Origin: Lentilactobacillus kisonensis DSM 19906 = JCM 15041
GTDB taxonomy: Bacteria; Bacillota; Bacilli; Lactobacillales; Lactobacillaceae
Assembly (NCBI RefSeq): GCF_001434135.1
Contig: NZ_AZEB01000001.1
Location: 62,001 to 126,000 of the forward strand
Length of the DNA stretch: 64,000 nucleotides
Direction: 5' to 3'
Each line of letters begins with the position of its first letter. Positions within the stretch are counted from its first letter, which is position 1. The translations under genes and the position numbers were made by a program. The notes beneath the pieces are model-generated. The model did not search any database and was not told where the DNA came from. It saw nothing but the letters and a program-made list of their open reading frames with translations. This document shows positions 36,773-46,844 of this stretch, piece by piece.

Positions 36773-38080
36773 ATGGCAATGCCGACAGTCGCATTTATTG
36801 GCCGTCCTAATGTTGGTAAGTCAACGATTTTTAATCGAATTGCTGGGGATCGGATTTCGATTGTTGAAGATACCCCTGGGGTTACTCGTGATCGAATTTA
36901 TTCTCATGGCGAATGGCTGACTACTAAGTTTGCGATGATTGATACTGGTGGTATTGAAATCAGTGACGCTCCTTTCAGTACCCAAATTAAGAACCAGGCA
37001 GAAATTGCTATCGATGAAGCGGATGTTATCGTCTTTATTGTGAGTGGTAAGGAAGGTTTGACCGCTGACGATGAGCAGGTTGCTAAAATCCTTTATCGAA
37101 GTGATAAGCCGGTTGTGCTTGCTGTGAATAAGGTCGATAATCCGGAGGGTCGAGAGGACATATACGACTTCTATTCTTTAGGGTTTGGGGATCCAATGCC
37201 AATTTCAGGTGTCCATGGGCTTGGACTGGGAGACTTACTCGACAAGGTAGTTGAAAAGTTTCCAAAAACTGATGAAAAGGCACCAAATGATGATATTCGG
37301 TTTAGTATTATCGGTCGCCCTAACGTTGGTAAGTCCTCGCTGGTGAATGCCATTCTTGGTGAGGATCGGGTAATTGTCTCTGATATTGCCGGTACCACTA
37401 GGGATGCAATCGATACTCGATTTGAAGCGGATGGTATTAAGTTCACTATGGTTGATACGGCCGGTATTCGTAAGCGTGGCAAGGTTTATGAAAATACTGA
37501 GCGTTATAGTGTCATGCGGGCAATGAAAGCAATTGATCAAAGTGATGTGATTTTGTTCGTCATGAACGCTGAAGAAGGAATTCGCGAACAGGATAAGAAA
37601 GTGGCCGGCTATGCCCACGAAGCGGGTAAGGCGATTATTACTGTTGTCAATAAGTGGGATACGTTAAAAAAGACTAACCATACGCAACAGGACTTCGAAA
37701 CGTTAATTCGCAATGAATTTCAATACATGGCCTACTCACCGATAATCTTTGTTTCAGCAGTTACCAAACAGCGGATTGAAAAACTCCCTCAACTAATCAA
37801 GCAAGTCTATGATAACCATGAGAAGCGCGTTCAATCATCTGCTCTCAATGATGTCATTATGGCCGCGGTTGCTGTGCATCCGACACCTACGGTAAATGGG
37901 AAACGATTGCGAATTTATTATGCAACGCAAGTTAAATCTGGTCCACCAACCTTTGTTGTGTTTGTGAACAATCCAGATTTGATGCATTTTTCATACGTGA
38001 GGTTTTTAGAAAATCAGATTCGGGAGAACTTTGATTTTACCGGAACCCCTATTAGAATCATCAAGAGGAGCCGAAAGTAG
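36773..38080 (+). CDS. der: GTPase Der (EngA)
   Basis: Der is a GTPase for 50S subunit assembly with two tandem GTPase domains. The first has GRPNVGKST near residue 9 and DTGG. The second has GRPNVGKSS near residue 182 and [10 protein letters not shown], with NKWD later. A KH-like C-terminal domain completes 435 residues. The start follows AGGAGG. It has its own upstream terminator boundary, so a separate promoter or readthrough from rpsA is possible. Confidence 0.98.
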   Translation: MAMPTVAFIGRPNVGKSTIFNRIAGDRISIVEDTPGVTRDRIYSHGEWLTTKFAMIDTGGIEISDAPFSTQIKNQAEIAIDEADVIVFIVSGKEGLTADDEQVAKILYRSDKPVVLAVNKVDNPEGREDIYDFYSLGFGDPMPISGVHGLGLGDLLDKVVEKFPKTDEKAPNDDIRFSIIGRPNVGKSSLVNAILGEDRVIVSDIAGTTRDAIDTRFEADGIKFTMVDTAGIRKRGKVYENTERYSVMRAMKAIDQSDVILFVMNAEEGIREQDKKVAGYAHEAGKAIITVVNKWDTLKKTNHTQQDFETLIRNEFQYMAYSPIIFVSAVTKQRIEKLPQLIKQVYDNHEKRVQSSALNDVIMAAVAVHPTPTVNGKRLRIYYATQVKSGPPTFVVFVNNPDLMHFSYVRFLENQIRENFDFTGTPIRIIKRSRK

Positions 38081-38150
38081 GCCGTTTTGATGAAATTATT
38101 ACAATATTGTACAAATTAAGGCCATTTGGCCGCTAAATTCTAATAAAACA

Positions 38151-38179
38151 TTGCAATGACGGCATTCTTATGCTATCTT
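38151..38179 (+). promoter_or_regulatory. Promoter of hup
   Basis: TTGCAA at 38151-38156 and the extended -10 TGCTATCTT (TATCTT at 38174-38179) are 17 bases apart, about 100 bases before hup. Confidence 0.6.
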
Positions 38180-38283
38180 GGAACAAGAAATGATACAAAA
38201 AGTATTGTTTTAGCAATTCTGATTCCAACGAATCAAGTTTGTGATGTTTTACATACCTATCTTCGAGGGAGGTGAATACACTC

Positions 38284-38559
38284 ATGGCAAATAAAGCAGA
38301 ATTAGTAAGTAACGTTGCATCAGCAACCGGCTTAACTAAAAAAGATGCTACAGCAGCTGTGGATGCCGTATTTGATTCAATCCAAAGCAGTTTAGCAAAG
38401 GGCGAAAAGGTTCAATTGATTGGCTTCGGTAACTTCGAAGTCCGTCAACGTGCCGCTCGTAAGGGTCGTAACCCACAAACAGGTCAAGAAATTCAAATTC
38501 CTGCAAGCAAAGTACCAGCTTTCAAACCTGGTAAGGCGCTTAAGGATGCTGTTAAATAG
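38284..38559 (+). CDS. hup: DNA-binding protein HU
   Basis: HU is the small basic nucleoid protein that bends DNA. The 91-residue product begins [12 protein letters not shown] and contains the DNA-binding arm region [21 protein letters not shown], with [20 protein letters not shown] at the end. The ATG at 38284 follows GGGAGGTG; the upstream GTG at 38272 lies in that site. It has its own promoter and terminator, consistent with abundant monocistronic expression. Confidence 0.97.
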   Translation: MANKAELVSNVASATGLTKKDATAAVDAVFDSIQSSLAKGEKVQLIGFGNFEVRQRAARKGRNPQTGQEIQIPASKVPAFKPGKALKDAVK

Positions 38560-38571
38560 TATTCATCTGTT

Positions 38572-38606
38572 AAGCCAGAACGGCATTTGTCGGGCTGGCT
38601 TTTTTG
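38572..38606 (+). terminator. Terminator after hup
   Basis: AAGCCAG (38572-38578) pairs with CTGGCTT (38595-38601) with further inner pairing, followed by Ts. Confidence 0.85.
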
Positions 38607-38627
38607 GTACTTTATGGAGGAACGCAT

Positions 38628-39890
38628 ATGACTTATTCACAAACTGCCCTTGACCAACTTGAAGGCGGTCAATTGGATGACTTTAAAACATCATTTCAAC
38701 TAGCACTGGATAACGATTCAGATGACATGCTGTATTCGTTGGCAGAAGAACTATATTCATTAGGTTTTTCAACCTATTCAAATACTATTTACGAGAAATT
38801 ACTTAAAAAGTTTCCTAATGATGATAACTTAAAAATTAATCTCGCCGAATTAGCCATTGATAACGACGATGATGATAAGGCGTTAAATTATTTATCTCAA
38901 GTATCGACCAAGTCTCCTGAATACGTCCGTTCTTTGATGGTTTCAGCCGATCTCTACCAAACACAGGGAATGTTCGAGATTAGTGAGCAGAAGCTCTTAG
39001 AAGCTCAGAAATTGGCTCCTAGTGAACCTGTAATCGAGTTTGCGCTAGCAGAATTTTACTTTACGACTCGAAATTATCGAAAAGCGGTTAATCTGTACCT
39101 TGATTTGATTAAATCAGGGACCCTTGAAATGTCTCAGGTAGATTTGGTTGAGCGATTGGGCGTTTCATATGCTGAAATTGGTAAGTTTGAGCAAGCAGTT
39201 GGTTACTTAGAGCAAATCAAACCCATTCAAATGAATAGTGACGTTAAGTTTGAACTCGCATTTACCTATTTTAATCTTAAGGATTATGAAAAGGCGATTA
39301 AAGCATTCACTGACTTACGGGATTCTGAGCCACAATACAGTTCACTATATCCTTACCTTGCCGATTCTTATGTTAATCTCAAACAAGTTGATAATGCATT
39401 AAAGGCGATTCAAGAAGGCATTGCGATCGATCAATATAATGAAAAAATTTGGCAGAAGGCGGGTCAAATTGCTTTAATGGCTGGTGAAGACGACCTAGCA
39501 TTGAAATACTTGCTAAAGGGTCGAGAAATTGCCCCTGACGATATGGAAATCCTGACGTTAATATCTGATTGGTATATTTCCAACGGACGTTACAGCGACA
39601 ATTTAGCGCTTTTAGAACCAGTTGTTGAAGACCACGTATTTGATGCGCACTTGGCTTACAATTTAGCATTATCTTACCAAGATGCTGGCAAAAATAAATT
39701 AGCTGCTAATAACTATGAAATTGCGGCTAATGAATTAGGTGATAATCCGGATTATCTGAAACACGCAGCCTTGTTTTATCGAGAGATCGGAAACGTTGAT
39801 AAAGAAAAACAAACCCTCAAAAAATACTTGGATTTGGTGCCGGATGATTTGGAAATGGCGTCAATGTATGATGAAGATATTAATCTATGA
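38628..39890 (+). CDS. Tetratricopeptide-repeat protein (YpiA-like)
   Basis: The 420-residue soluble protein consists of helical repeats with TPR features, for example PEYVRSLMVSADLYQTQGM, VIEFALAEFYFTTRNYRKA and DVKFELAFTYFNLKDYEKA, about ten units in all. Such proteins are scaffolds for protein contacts. The position after hup matches ypiA in Bacillus, whose role is not known. The ATG at 38628 follows ATGGAGG. No signal peptide or membrane segment is visible. Confidence 0.9.
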   Translation: MTYSQTALDQLEGGQLDDFKTSFQLALDNDSDDMLYSLAEELYSLGFSTYSNTIYEKLLKKFPNDDNLKINLAELAIDNDDDDKALNYLSQVSTKSPEYVRSLMVSADLYQTQGMFEISEQKLLEAQKLAPSEPVIEFALAEFYFTTRNYRKAVNLYLDLIKSGTLEMSQVDLVERLGVSYAEIGKFEQAVGYLEQIKPIQMNSDVKFELAFTYFNLKDYEKAIKAFTDLRDSEPQYSSLYPYLADSYVNLKQVDNALKAIQEGIAIDQYNEKIWQKAGQIALMAGEDDLALKYLLKGREIAPDDMEILTLISDWYISNGRYSDNLALLEPVVEDHVFDAHLAYNLALSYQDAGKNKLAANNYEIAANELGDNPDYLKHAALFYREIGNVDKEKQTLKKYLDLVPDDLEMASMYDEDINL

Positions 39891-39908
39891 GATTAGGATC
39901 AATAAGCT

Positions 39909-40150
39909 TTTAGATCCCAGAATTTAACCAAAAAAATGCAACTATTCCAGTTTTGGAATGGTTGCATTTTTTTGGTTAAACGATAGGGAATTTATCGCTT
40001 ATTGCCAGAACACGTGCTCAAACGATTCGTAATTGCGGTCTGTTTTGATGAATATAAAATCGGTGGTCCAGGCGGCCGCTACAAATGAAGCAATGACTAA
40101 TGCCTGAGCATCCTTATTGTTTAGGTAATTATTTAAAACGGCAACTCACT
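39909..40150 (-). repeat. Family B repeat, copy 2: 27-base palindrome plus decayed peptide frame
   Basis: After TTAGATCCCAGAATTTAAC comes a near-perfect inverted repeat (39923-39949 with 39954-39980, four-base loop), rich in A and T at its base, that can terminate transcription in both directions. On the minus strand, 40145 to 39999 is an open frame with no start codon. It contains NKDAQALVIASFVAA and TTDFIFIK, related to NKEAGTLVIFPFVMA and TTFILSK in copy 3. The rest of the gap to the YitT gene shows no other feature. It looks like a relic. Confidence 0.65.
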
Positions 40151-40190
40151 AATTAGAAGGTTGCTTAGTCCACGATTGGATTGGTTAACG

Positions 40191-41075
40191 CTACAAAATT
40201 TTAAACTTCTTTGGCCGTTTATACGTAAAGCCCTCACCAATTGCCTCATTAACGTCAATTATTGAAATAAAGGCTTCCTTATCGATTGACTCAACGAGTT
40301 GTTTTAAGCTGTGCAGTTCGCTGGGTGACACAACGCAGTAAATAACCTGCTTAGTGTTATGTGAATAGCCACCCTCGGCATTCAAAAAAGTAACGCCCCG
40401 GCTGAGCTCATCTTGAATTGCTGTAGAAATTGTATTTGACTCATTACTGATAATTAAGATTCCCCGAGCGGTATAAGCTCCTTGTTGGGTGAAATTAACG
40501 ATTACCGAAAAAATCCAGACATAAATTAACGTATAAGCCATTTGCCGAATATCTAGGTAAACGAGAGACGATAATAAGACGATGACATCAATTGTCAGTA
40601 ACGTTTGCCCCATCTGAATCCCCTTAAAGCGTTCAAATAAACGGGCAACGATATCTACCCCGCCAGTTGTACCACCAAATCGGTAAACAATTCCACAACC
40701 AAAACCACCAAATAATCCGGCGCCAATTGCTGAGAGCAAGAGATCATGATCAATGTTGATCACGATCGGTACCCGCTGCCAGATCCAAAGAAAAATTGCT
40801 AAGACGATGGTGCCATAAAGGGTGTAAAACATATCCTTCTTACCAAGGAACCGGTAGCCAATAATAAATAATGGGATGTTGACTAGGATTGTTGAATAAG
40901 CGGGGTCAATATGAAATAATGCTCTTAAAATCAAAGTGATACCAGTTACCCCGCCATCAGCAAGGTGATTATAAATGTTAAAGAAGACGATTCCAAATGA
41001 ATAGATAGCTGTTCCAAGGGCGATTACAAGTAAATCAATCATCGAAATATTTAAATGGGTTTGTTTTTCTGCCAT
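40191..41075 (-). CDS. YitT family membrane protein (DUF2179)
   Basis: The 294-residue protein has five or six membrane segments in residues 1-180 with the family signature GLFGGFGCGIVYRFGGTTGGVDIVA. A C-terminal cytoplasmic DUF2179 domain follows (about 200-290, RGVTFLNAEGGYS and VVSPSELHSLKQLV). The function of this common Bacillota family is not established. The ATG at 41075 follows GGAGGT. A likely promoter (TTGCTA/TATGAT on the minus strand) lies at 41106-41135. It is divergent from cca. Confidence 0.92.
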   Translation of the reverse strand: MAEKQTHLNISMIDLLVIALGTAIYSFGIVFFNIYNHLADGGVTGITLILRALFHIDPAYSTILVNIPLFIIGYRFLGKKDMFYTLYGTIVLAIFLWIWQRVPIVINIDHDLLLSAIGAGLFGGFGCGIVYRFGGTTGGVDIVARLFERFKGIQMGQTLLTIDVIVLLSSLVYLDIRQMAYTLIYVWIFSVIVNFTQQGAYTARGILIISNESNTISTAIQDELSRGVTFLNAEGGYSHNTKQVIYCVVSPSELHSLKQLVESIDKEAFISIIDVNEAIGEGFTYKRPKKFKIL

Positions 41076-41105
41076 GGGTTACCTCCGTAATTTGTCCGCT
41101 AATTC

Positions 41106-41135
41106 ATCATATCAAGTTTACGTCGAAATTAGCAA
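41106..41135 (-). promoter_or_regulatory. Promoter of the YitT family gene
   Basis: On the minus strand, TTGCTA (41135-41130) and extended TGATATGAT (TATGAT at 41111-41106) are 18 bases apart. Confidence 0.5.
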
Positions 41136-41205
41136 TCTTTGCGACATTCTTTTTCTTCTTGCCAATAATTCTGTTAAAATTGTTTGAGAGACAAATACAA
41201 AATGG

Positions 41206-42426
41206 ATGGCGATTATCGTGAAAATGGGCAAGGTTCCTACCGAATTTAAAGAAGCGTTACCAATCCTCCAAAGGATTGAGAAAGCGGGGTACGAGGCTTA
41301 TTTTGTTGGCGGTTCCGTTAGAGATACTTTATTGAACCGGCCAATTCATGATGTAGACATTGCAACCAGTGCTTATCCTAGTGAAGTGAAGGAACTATTT
41401 AAGCGAACCGTGGATACTGGTATTGAACATGGGACGGTTATGATTCTAGACCACGGCACCGGCTATGAGGTGACAACCTTTCGGACAGAATCTGGTTACC
41501 AGGATTATCGCCGGCCTGATAAGGTTAAGTTTGTTCGGTCATTAAAAGAGGACTTGAAGCGTCGAGATTTCACCATTAACGCACTCGCAATGAGTGAAAG
41601 CGGGCAAATCACTGACTTGTTTGGTGGGTTAGCCGATATGAAGGCCAAAATTATCCGGGCAGTCGGCGATCCTGATGAACGGTTTAACGAAGATGCGCTG
41701 CGAATGATGAGAGCAATTCGGTTTGCTAGTCAGCTGGATTTTCAAATTGAGGCCAAAACACTTGTTGGAATCAAGCGTCACAGCCAGTTGTTGGAAAAGA
41801 TTGCCGTTGAGCGGACCCATACTGAATTCGTTAAGATGATGACGGGTCGGGATGCTGAAAATGGTTTGGATCTCATGGTGGCAACAGATTTATATCAGCA
41901 CATGCCCGGGCTGACCAGTCGTCAATCTCAGCTTCAACGAATGATTCAAAGCCACTTTAAACTGATCAATGAGGTTCAGGTATGGTCGCTACTGGCGTTT
42001 TACTTTAATTTTTCTAGCCAGGAGATTAGTCAATTTCTAAAGAGTTGGAAGACGGCTAATAAAATCATTGATGATGTTATCCTTACGACTGAATTACTCT
42101 TTAGGATGACTGCAGATCAGGTGGCTAATTGGGATCTGTACCGAGCAGGTAGACAGAATGTTACCAATGCAGTTGCTATTTTGAATACGATTTCACCTGC
42201 TTCGTTTTCGGCATATTTGACAGATTATCAAAAATTACCAATTACCGATAAGAAACAACTCAAAATTACCGGGGGTCAATTAATTAAAGCTGGTATTTTA
42301 AAGCCAAGCCCGGAATTGGGGAAGGTTTTGAATTATTTAGAAAAAGCTGTGGTACAAGCAACAGTCAGAAATGATGAACAGGCACTGATTAACGCGACAA
42401 CAAGTTTTATAAACGAGGATGATTAA
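41206..42426 (+). CDS. cca: CCA tRNA nucleotidyltransferase
   Basis: The enzyme adds or repairs the 3' CCA end of tRNAs. The class II nucleotidyltransferase head carries AYFVGGSVRDTLL near residue 30, the catalytic DVDIATSA near 50, and RRDFTINALAM, then GDPDERFNEDALRMMRAIRFA. The length of about 405 residues is normal. The start is uncertain: ATG 41206 and ATG 41224 are both in frame and neither has a strong ribosome-binding site. It is divergent from the YitT gene and adjoins the ABC-F gene. Confidence 0.95.
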   Translation: MAIIVKMGKVPTEFKEALPILQRIEKAGYEAYFVGGSVRDTLLNRPIHDVDIATSAYPSEVKELFKRTVDTGIEHGTVMILDHGTGYEVTTFRTESGYQDYRRPDKVKFVRSLKEDLKRRDFTINALAMSESGQITDLFGGLADMKAKIIRAVGDPDERFNEDALRMMRAIRFASQLDFQIEAKTLVGIKRHSQLLEKIAVERTHTEFVKMMTGRDAENGLDLMVATDLYQHMPGLTSRQSQLQRMIQSHFKLINEVQVWSLLAFYFNFSSQEISQFLKSWKTANKIIDDVILTTELLFRMTADQVANWDLYRAGRQNVTNAVAILNTISPASFSAYLTDYQKLPITDKKQLKITGGQLIKAGILKPSPELGKVLNYLEKAVVQATVRNDEQALINATTSFINEDD

Positions 42427-42429
42427 CTA

Positions 42430-44337
42430 ATGGAAACAATGCGGGTTGAAGGCTTAACGAAGACGTATGGTGAAAAGACCCTCTTCGATAAATTGGACTT
42501 TATCATAAATGAACACGACCGAATTGGTCTTATCGGTACAAATGGGAGCGGAAAAACATCGTTACTGAATGCAATTTCTGGCATGGATCACGATTCTACT
42601 GGTAACATTATTACTTCCAAATCCTATACGATTGGGTACTTAACTCAGGATCCTGAACTGGATGATCAATTATCAATTATGGACGCCGTTTTTTCGGGAT
42701 CACAAAAGGTGTATCAGACAATTCGCAATTATGAAGCAGCCTTAAAACAATACTCTGCTCACCCAGAAGATGAAGCAGCCTTAAAGCGATATACCAAAGC
42801 TGAATCCCGGATGAACGAAGACGATGCTTGGAATGCCCAAAGTGACGTTAAGACGATTCTTACGCAACTTAAAATTAACGATGATACCCAAAAGGTCGGT
42901 GAGTTATCTGGTGGTCAAAGAAGGCGGGTTGGTCTAGCTCAAGTCCTCATTCAATCCCCTGATTTGCTTTTATTGGATGAGCCGACCAATCACTTGGATT
43001 TTGATTCCATTGATTGGCTACAAAATTACTTAGCAAGTTATAAGGGATCTTTGATCGTCGTTACCCATGATCGGTACTTCTTGGATCAGGTAGCCAATAA
43101 AATTTGGGAACTCTCATTTGGCAAGTTATATGAGTATGAAGGTAATTACCAAGACTACGTTGCCCAAAAAGCAACCCGGGTCCAGGGTGAAATTGACGCG
43201 CAACATAAAACGCAGCAATTATATAAATCCGAATTGGCCTGGATGAAGACTGGTGCCAAGGCGCGATCGACTAAGCAACAGGCCCGGATTAATCGCTTTA
43301 ATGATCTAAAAGAAAATGTTAATACCTTGAAGCTTGATCAAGACGTTGATATCTCGTTGGGCCAAACACGGCTTGGCAAAGAAGTTATCAAGATGAAGGA
43401 TGCAACCTTAAGCATTGAAGGGCAAACCATTCTAAAGGATTTTAACATTTTGGTTCAGCCAAACGAGCGAATTGGCATTAGTGGTGAAAATGGTGCTGGT
43501 AAGACCAGCTTGCTGAACGTCATTGCTGGCCGCTTGAAGTTAGATTCAGGCATCATAAAGATTGGTGAAACCGTCAAAATGGCGTATTATACACAATTGA
43601 CAGAACCGATTCCAGAGGATAAACGGGTTATTAGCTATCTAAGTGAAATTGGGCAGCAGGTTACTGATAAGGATGGCCAAAAAATCAGTGTCGCCGACCT
43701 ATTAGAGCAATTCCTATTTCCCCGATTTATGCATGGAACTTTGATTCGGAAGCTCTCTGGTGGTGAAAAAAGGAGATTGTACCTCCTTAAACTGTTGATG
43801 CAGCAGCCAAATGTTTTACTGCTTGATGAACCGACTAATGATTTAGATATTGCAACGTTAACGGTTCTTGAAGACTATATTTCTAAGTTTCAGGGAACCG
43901 TTATCACGGTTTCTCATGACCGGTACTTTTTGGATAAGGTTGCTGATCGATTATTAATCTTTGATGGCAATGGTGTCATTGAGGAACATCGGGGCCGGTT
44001 TACCGACTATCTTGCAAATAAGCGCCAGGCTGCCAAGAAGAAAGTTACTACTTCAAAGGCTACTGCGACAAACAAGAAAGCTGAAACAACCAGGGAGGCA
44101 AGTAATCAGCCAAAGCAAAAGAAAAAGCTAACTTATGCTGAACAACTTGAATATGGCCATATTGAATCGGATATCGATCAATTAGAAAGCCAACAGAGTG
44201 AGATTACAAAGCAGATGCAATCAAATGGTAGTGATTATGACAAGCTGGCTGATCTACAGGAACAAAAAGATAAATTAGAAGCTGAAATTGATAATAAAAT
44301 TAAGCGCTGGGAATACTTGAGTGAATATGCTGAATAG
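42430..44337 (+). CDS. ABC-F family ATPase (Uup-like)
   Basis: The 635-residue cytoplasmic protein has two ABC domains and no membrane segment. The first has GTNGSGKTS near residue 37, [13 protein letters not shown] and [12 protein letters not shown]. The second has GENGAGKTS near residue 350, [13 protein letters not shown] and [12 protein letters not shown] Lys-rich stretch and a C-terminal coiled coil (about 575-635) match Uup/YfmR-type ABC-F proteins, which act on ribosomes. It starts three bases after the cca stop, preceded by GAGG. Confidence 0.93.
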   Translation: METMRVEGLTKTYGEKTLFDKLDFIINEHDRIGLIGTNGSGKTSLLNAISGMDHDSTGNIITSKSYTIGYLTQDPELDDQLSIMDAVFSGSQKVYQTIRNYEAALKQYSAHPEDEAALKRYTKAESRMNEDDAWNAQSDVKTILTQLKINDDTQKVGELSGGQRRRVGLAQVLIQSPDLLLLDEPTNHLDFDSIDWLQNYLASYKGSLIVVTHDRYFLDQVANKIWELSFGKLYEYEGNYQDYVAQKATRVQGEIDAQHKTQQLYKSELAWMKTGAKARSTKQQARINRFNDLKENVNTLKLDQDVDISLGQTRLGKEVIKMKDATLSIEGQTILKDFNILVQPNERIGISGENGAGKTSLLNVIAGRLKLDSGIIKIGETVKMAYYTQLTEPIPEDKRVISYLSEIGQQVTDKDGQKISVADLLEQFLFPRFMHGTLIRKLSGGEKRRLYLLKLLMQQPNVLLLDEPTNDLDIATLTVLEDYISKFQGTVITVSHDRYFLDKVADRLLIFDGNGVIEEHRGRFTDYLANKRQAAKKKVTTSKATATNKKAETTREASNQPKQKKKLTYAEQLEYGHIESDIDQLESQQSEITKQMQSNGSDYDKLADLQEQKDKLEAEIDNKIKRWEYLSEYAE

Positions 44338-44354
44338 CAAAAAGGAGAATTGTC

Positions 44355-45305
44355 ATGTTAGAAGATGCCTATTTAAACCTTGAAAAATACGTTTTAGAAC
44401 ATGGTCACAAAAAATCAGATCGGACACACACCGGCACCTTGAGTACGTTTGGTTATCAGGCGCGCTATGATCTTTCAAAAGGGTTTCCGTTACTCACCAC
44501 GAAGAAGGTCCCGTTTGGGTTGATAAAAAGTGAGCTGCTTTGGTTTCTTAAGGGAGATACCAATATTCGCTTTTTGCTTCAGCATAAGAACCATATTTGG
44601 GATGAGTGGGCATTTGAGAAATACGTGAATTCAAGTGATTACAAGGGTCCGGACATGAATGATTTTTCTCATCGCGCATTAAAGGATCCAGCCTTTAATA
44701 AGGTCTATCAAGAGCAAAAGAAGCTGTTTTGTCAAAAGATTTTAGATGATGCTGACTTTGCAAAAACGTATGGTGACCTAGGATTAGTATATGGAAGCCA
44801 ATGGCGGGCATGGAAAACATCCACGGGAGAAACCATTGATCAAATTCAAAATGTCATCGATTTAATTAAGACCCATCCAGATTCTCGTCGAATGATTGTG
44901 TCAGCCTGGAACCCTGAGGATGTGCCAACGATGGCCCTACCACCATGCCATACCTTATTTCAATTCTATGTGGTCGATGGTAAGTTAAGCTGTCAACTCT
45001 ATCAACGCTCGGCTGATATCTTTATTGGGGTTCCATTTAACATTGCGAGTTATGCACTTTTGACGTCCCTAATTGCGCGTGAGTGTGGGCTGCAGGTTGG
45101 CGACTTTGTTCACACGATGGGGGATGCTCATATCTATTCTAACCATCTTGAACAAGTTAAAGAGCAGTTAACCCGCAAACCTCATGACGCACCGCAACTG
45201 TGGTTAAACCCCGAAAAAACCCACTTAGAAGATTTCTCGATGAGTGATATTAAGGTTAAAAACTACGATCCATATCCAGTTATTAAAGCACCTGTGGCTG
45301 TGTAA
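44355..45305 (+). CDS. thyA: Thymidylate synthase
   Basis: ThyA methylates dUMP to dTMP with methylenetetrahydrofolate. It has 316 residues, including the insertion known from the Lactobacillus casei enzyme (about residues 90-140). Active-site elements are intact: [13 protein letters not shown], the catalytic Cys in [12 protein letters not shown] near residue 200, and [19 protein letters not shown]. It starts after AAAGGAG. dfrA follows 12 bases later and recycles the dihydrofolate produced. Confidence 0.98.
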   Translation: MLEDAYLNLEKYVLEHGHKKSDRTHTGTLSTFGYQARYDLSKGFPLLTTKKVPFGLIKSELLWFLKGDTNIRFLLQHKNHIWDEWAFEKYVNSSDYKGPDMNDFSHRALKDPAFNKVYQEQKKLFCQKILDDADFAKTYGDLGLVYGSQWRAWKTSTGETIDQIQNVIDLIKTHPDSRRMIVSAWNPEDVPTMALPPCHTLFQFYVVDGKLSCQLYQRSADIFIGVPFNIASYALLTSLIARECGLQVGDFVHTMGDAHIYSNHLEQVKEQLTRKPHDAPQLWLNPEKTHLEDFSMSDIKVKNYDPYPVIKAPVAV

Positions 45306-45317
45306 GGGGGTACGCAG

Positions 45318-45818
45318 ATGATTTCTTATATTTGGGCAGAGGATGCAAATGGTATTATCGGTGCAAATGGTAGCTTGCCGTGGCATTTACCAGATGACAT
45401 GGCCTATTTCAAATCGACAACTATGGGCAATCCAATTATTTCTGGCGCCAACACGTTTAGAAGCTATAATCGGCCATTACCAGGCAGACAGAATATTGTT
45501 GTTTCTCGTCAAAACAACTTTCCAGATGGGATTATTGCTGTCTCATCAATTGAAAGTTTATGTGACTTGATCAATCAGGCTCCTGACAAGAATTACTTTG
45601 TCACGGGTGGGGCAACGATCTTTACCCAATTACTAGATAAAGTCGATTATCTATATCGAACTAAAATTAATCACTCTTTTAACGGGGACACCTATATGCC
45701 GAAAATTGATTACAATAAGTTTAGGTTAATTCGATCACAGCCTGGCGTCGTTGATGAAAAGAATAAGTATCAGCACACATTTGAAGTATACGAACGAATC
45801 GGACAATCGCCAAAATGA
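45318..45818 (+). CDS. dfrA: Dihydrofolate reductase
   Basis: The enzyme reduces dihydrofolate to tetrahydrofolate with NADPH and is the target of trimethoprim. It begins MISYIWAEDANGIIGANGSL and has LPWHLPDDMAYFK with the active-site Asp near residue 27, PLPGRQNIVVSR and VTGGATIFTQLL. The length of 166 residues is normal. The start follows AAGGGGG. It is paired with thyA in one transcript. Confidence 0.97.
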   Translation: MISYIWAEDANGIIGANGSLPWHLPDDMAYFKSTTMGNPIISGANTFRSYNRPLPGRQNIVVSRQNNFPDGIIAVSSIESLCDLINQAPDKNYFVTGGATIFTQLLDKVDYLYRTKINHSFNGDTYMPKIDYNKFRLIRSQPGVVDEKNKYQHTFEVYERIGQSPK

Positions 45819-45841
45819 TGATGTAAGTTAACCATAAATTT

Positions 45842-45850
45842 TGATATAAT
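45842..45850 (+). promoter_or_regulatory. Extended -10 promoter of the DegV gene
   Basis: TGATATAAT (TATAAT at 45845-45850) lies about 55 bases before the proposed start. There is no clear -35. Confidence 0.5.
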
Positions 45851-45903
45851 TGTATTTGGTTAACAAAAAGATTATTAATTTTGTAAAGAAACGAGTGGCG
45901 CAG

Positions 45904-46752
45904 ATGGCAAAAGTAAAAGTTGTGACGGATTCATCAGCTCAACTTTCAGATGAAGAAGTTAAACAATATGATATAACCGTTGTTCCATTAACGGTTATGA
46001 TTGATGGAACGGTATATGTTGAGCGCGATACAATCAACAATGAGCAATTCGTCCCTAAAATGTTAGAAGCAAAGGATCTTCCTAAGACGAGCCAACCACC
46101 AGTTGGTAAGTTTATCGAGGCATTTGATGAAGCTGGTAAGGATGGTAGCCAAGTACTGTGCATTAACATGTTAGAAGCAATCAGCGGCACGGTTCATGCT
46201 GCTGAACAAGCTGCGACGCTAAGTAAAAGTAACGTGACAGTGATTGATAGTACCTTTACGGATCGGGGATTAAGTTTTCAAGTTTTAGCGGCTGCCAAGC
46301 TTGCCCAGGAAGGCGCTGATCTTGAAACAATTTTGGCTCAGATTCAAAAAATCCGCCAAAACACCAAGCTTTACCTTTGTGTGATGACTTTAGATAACAT
46401 TGTTAAGGGTGGCCGGCTTCATCCGATTGCTGGTGCCATCACAAATTTTCTTAACTTGAAGTTAGGATTACAGGTTGCTGACGGTAAGTTAAAGGTCATT
46501 TCAAAGGGCCGTGGTGATAAATCATTGCGCAAATTCTTTGGTAAAATTATTGATGATATGAAAAATACGAAGGCTCTTAAGATGATTGGAATTTCATACG
46601 TTACTGAAACCGATGTTTTAAAAGAAACCGTTCAGCAATTGAAAGAGGCCTTCCCAGATGTTCCACTACTATACCGGACAACATCGCCAATTATTGCGAC
46701 GCATGTTGGTAAGGGTGGATTCGCATTGATTTATTATGATGATCCAGATTAA
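45904..46752 (+). CDS. DegV family fatty-acid-binding protein
   Basis: The 282-residue protein has the DegV fold: VKVVTDSSAQLS at the start, PLTVMIDG, KTSQPPVGKF near residue 65, and the C-terminal KGGRLHPIAG and THVGKGGFALIYYDD. Members bind a fatty acid (FakB proteins present it to the kinase FakA). No kinase is nearby. The ATG at 45904 begins the conserved part. The frame extends 18 codons upstream without a ribosome-binding site. Confidence 0.92.
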   Translation: MAKVKVVTDSSAQLSDEEVKQYDITVVPLTVMIDGTVYVERDTINNEQFVPKMLEAKDLPKTSQPPVGKFIEAFDEAGKDGSQVLCINMLEAISGTVHAAEQAATLSKSNVTVIDSTFTDRGLSFQVLAAAKLAQEGADLETILAQIQKIRQNTKLYLCVMTLDNIVKGGRLHPIAGAITNFLNLKLGLQVADGKLKVISKGRGDKSLRKFFGKIIDDMKNTKALKMIGISYVTETDVLKETVQQLKEAFPDVPLLYRTTSPIIATHVGKGGFALIYYDDPD

Positions 46753-46765
46753 TTAGTTGTTAATA

Positions 46766-46803
46766 AGGGCTGAGACAATTGGTTATGTCGATGCCCTCTT
46801 TTT
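46766..46803 (+). terminator. Terminator after the DegV gene
   Basis: AGGGC-GACA (46766-46777) pairs with TGTC-GCCCT (46786-46797), followed by a T-run. Confidence 0.75.
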
Positions 46804-46844
46804 GAGTTACAATTTGCTTAAAGGTTTTTACAAGGAGTTTTCAC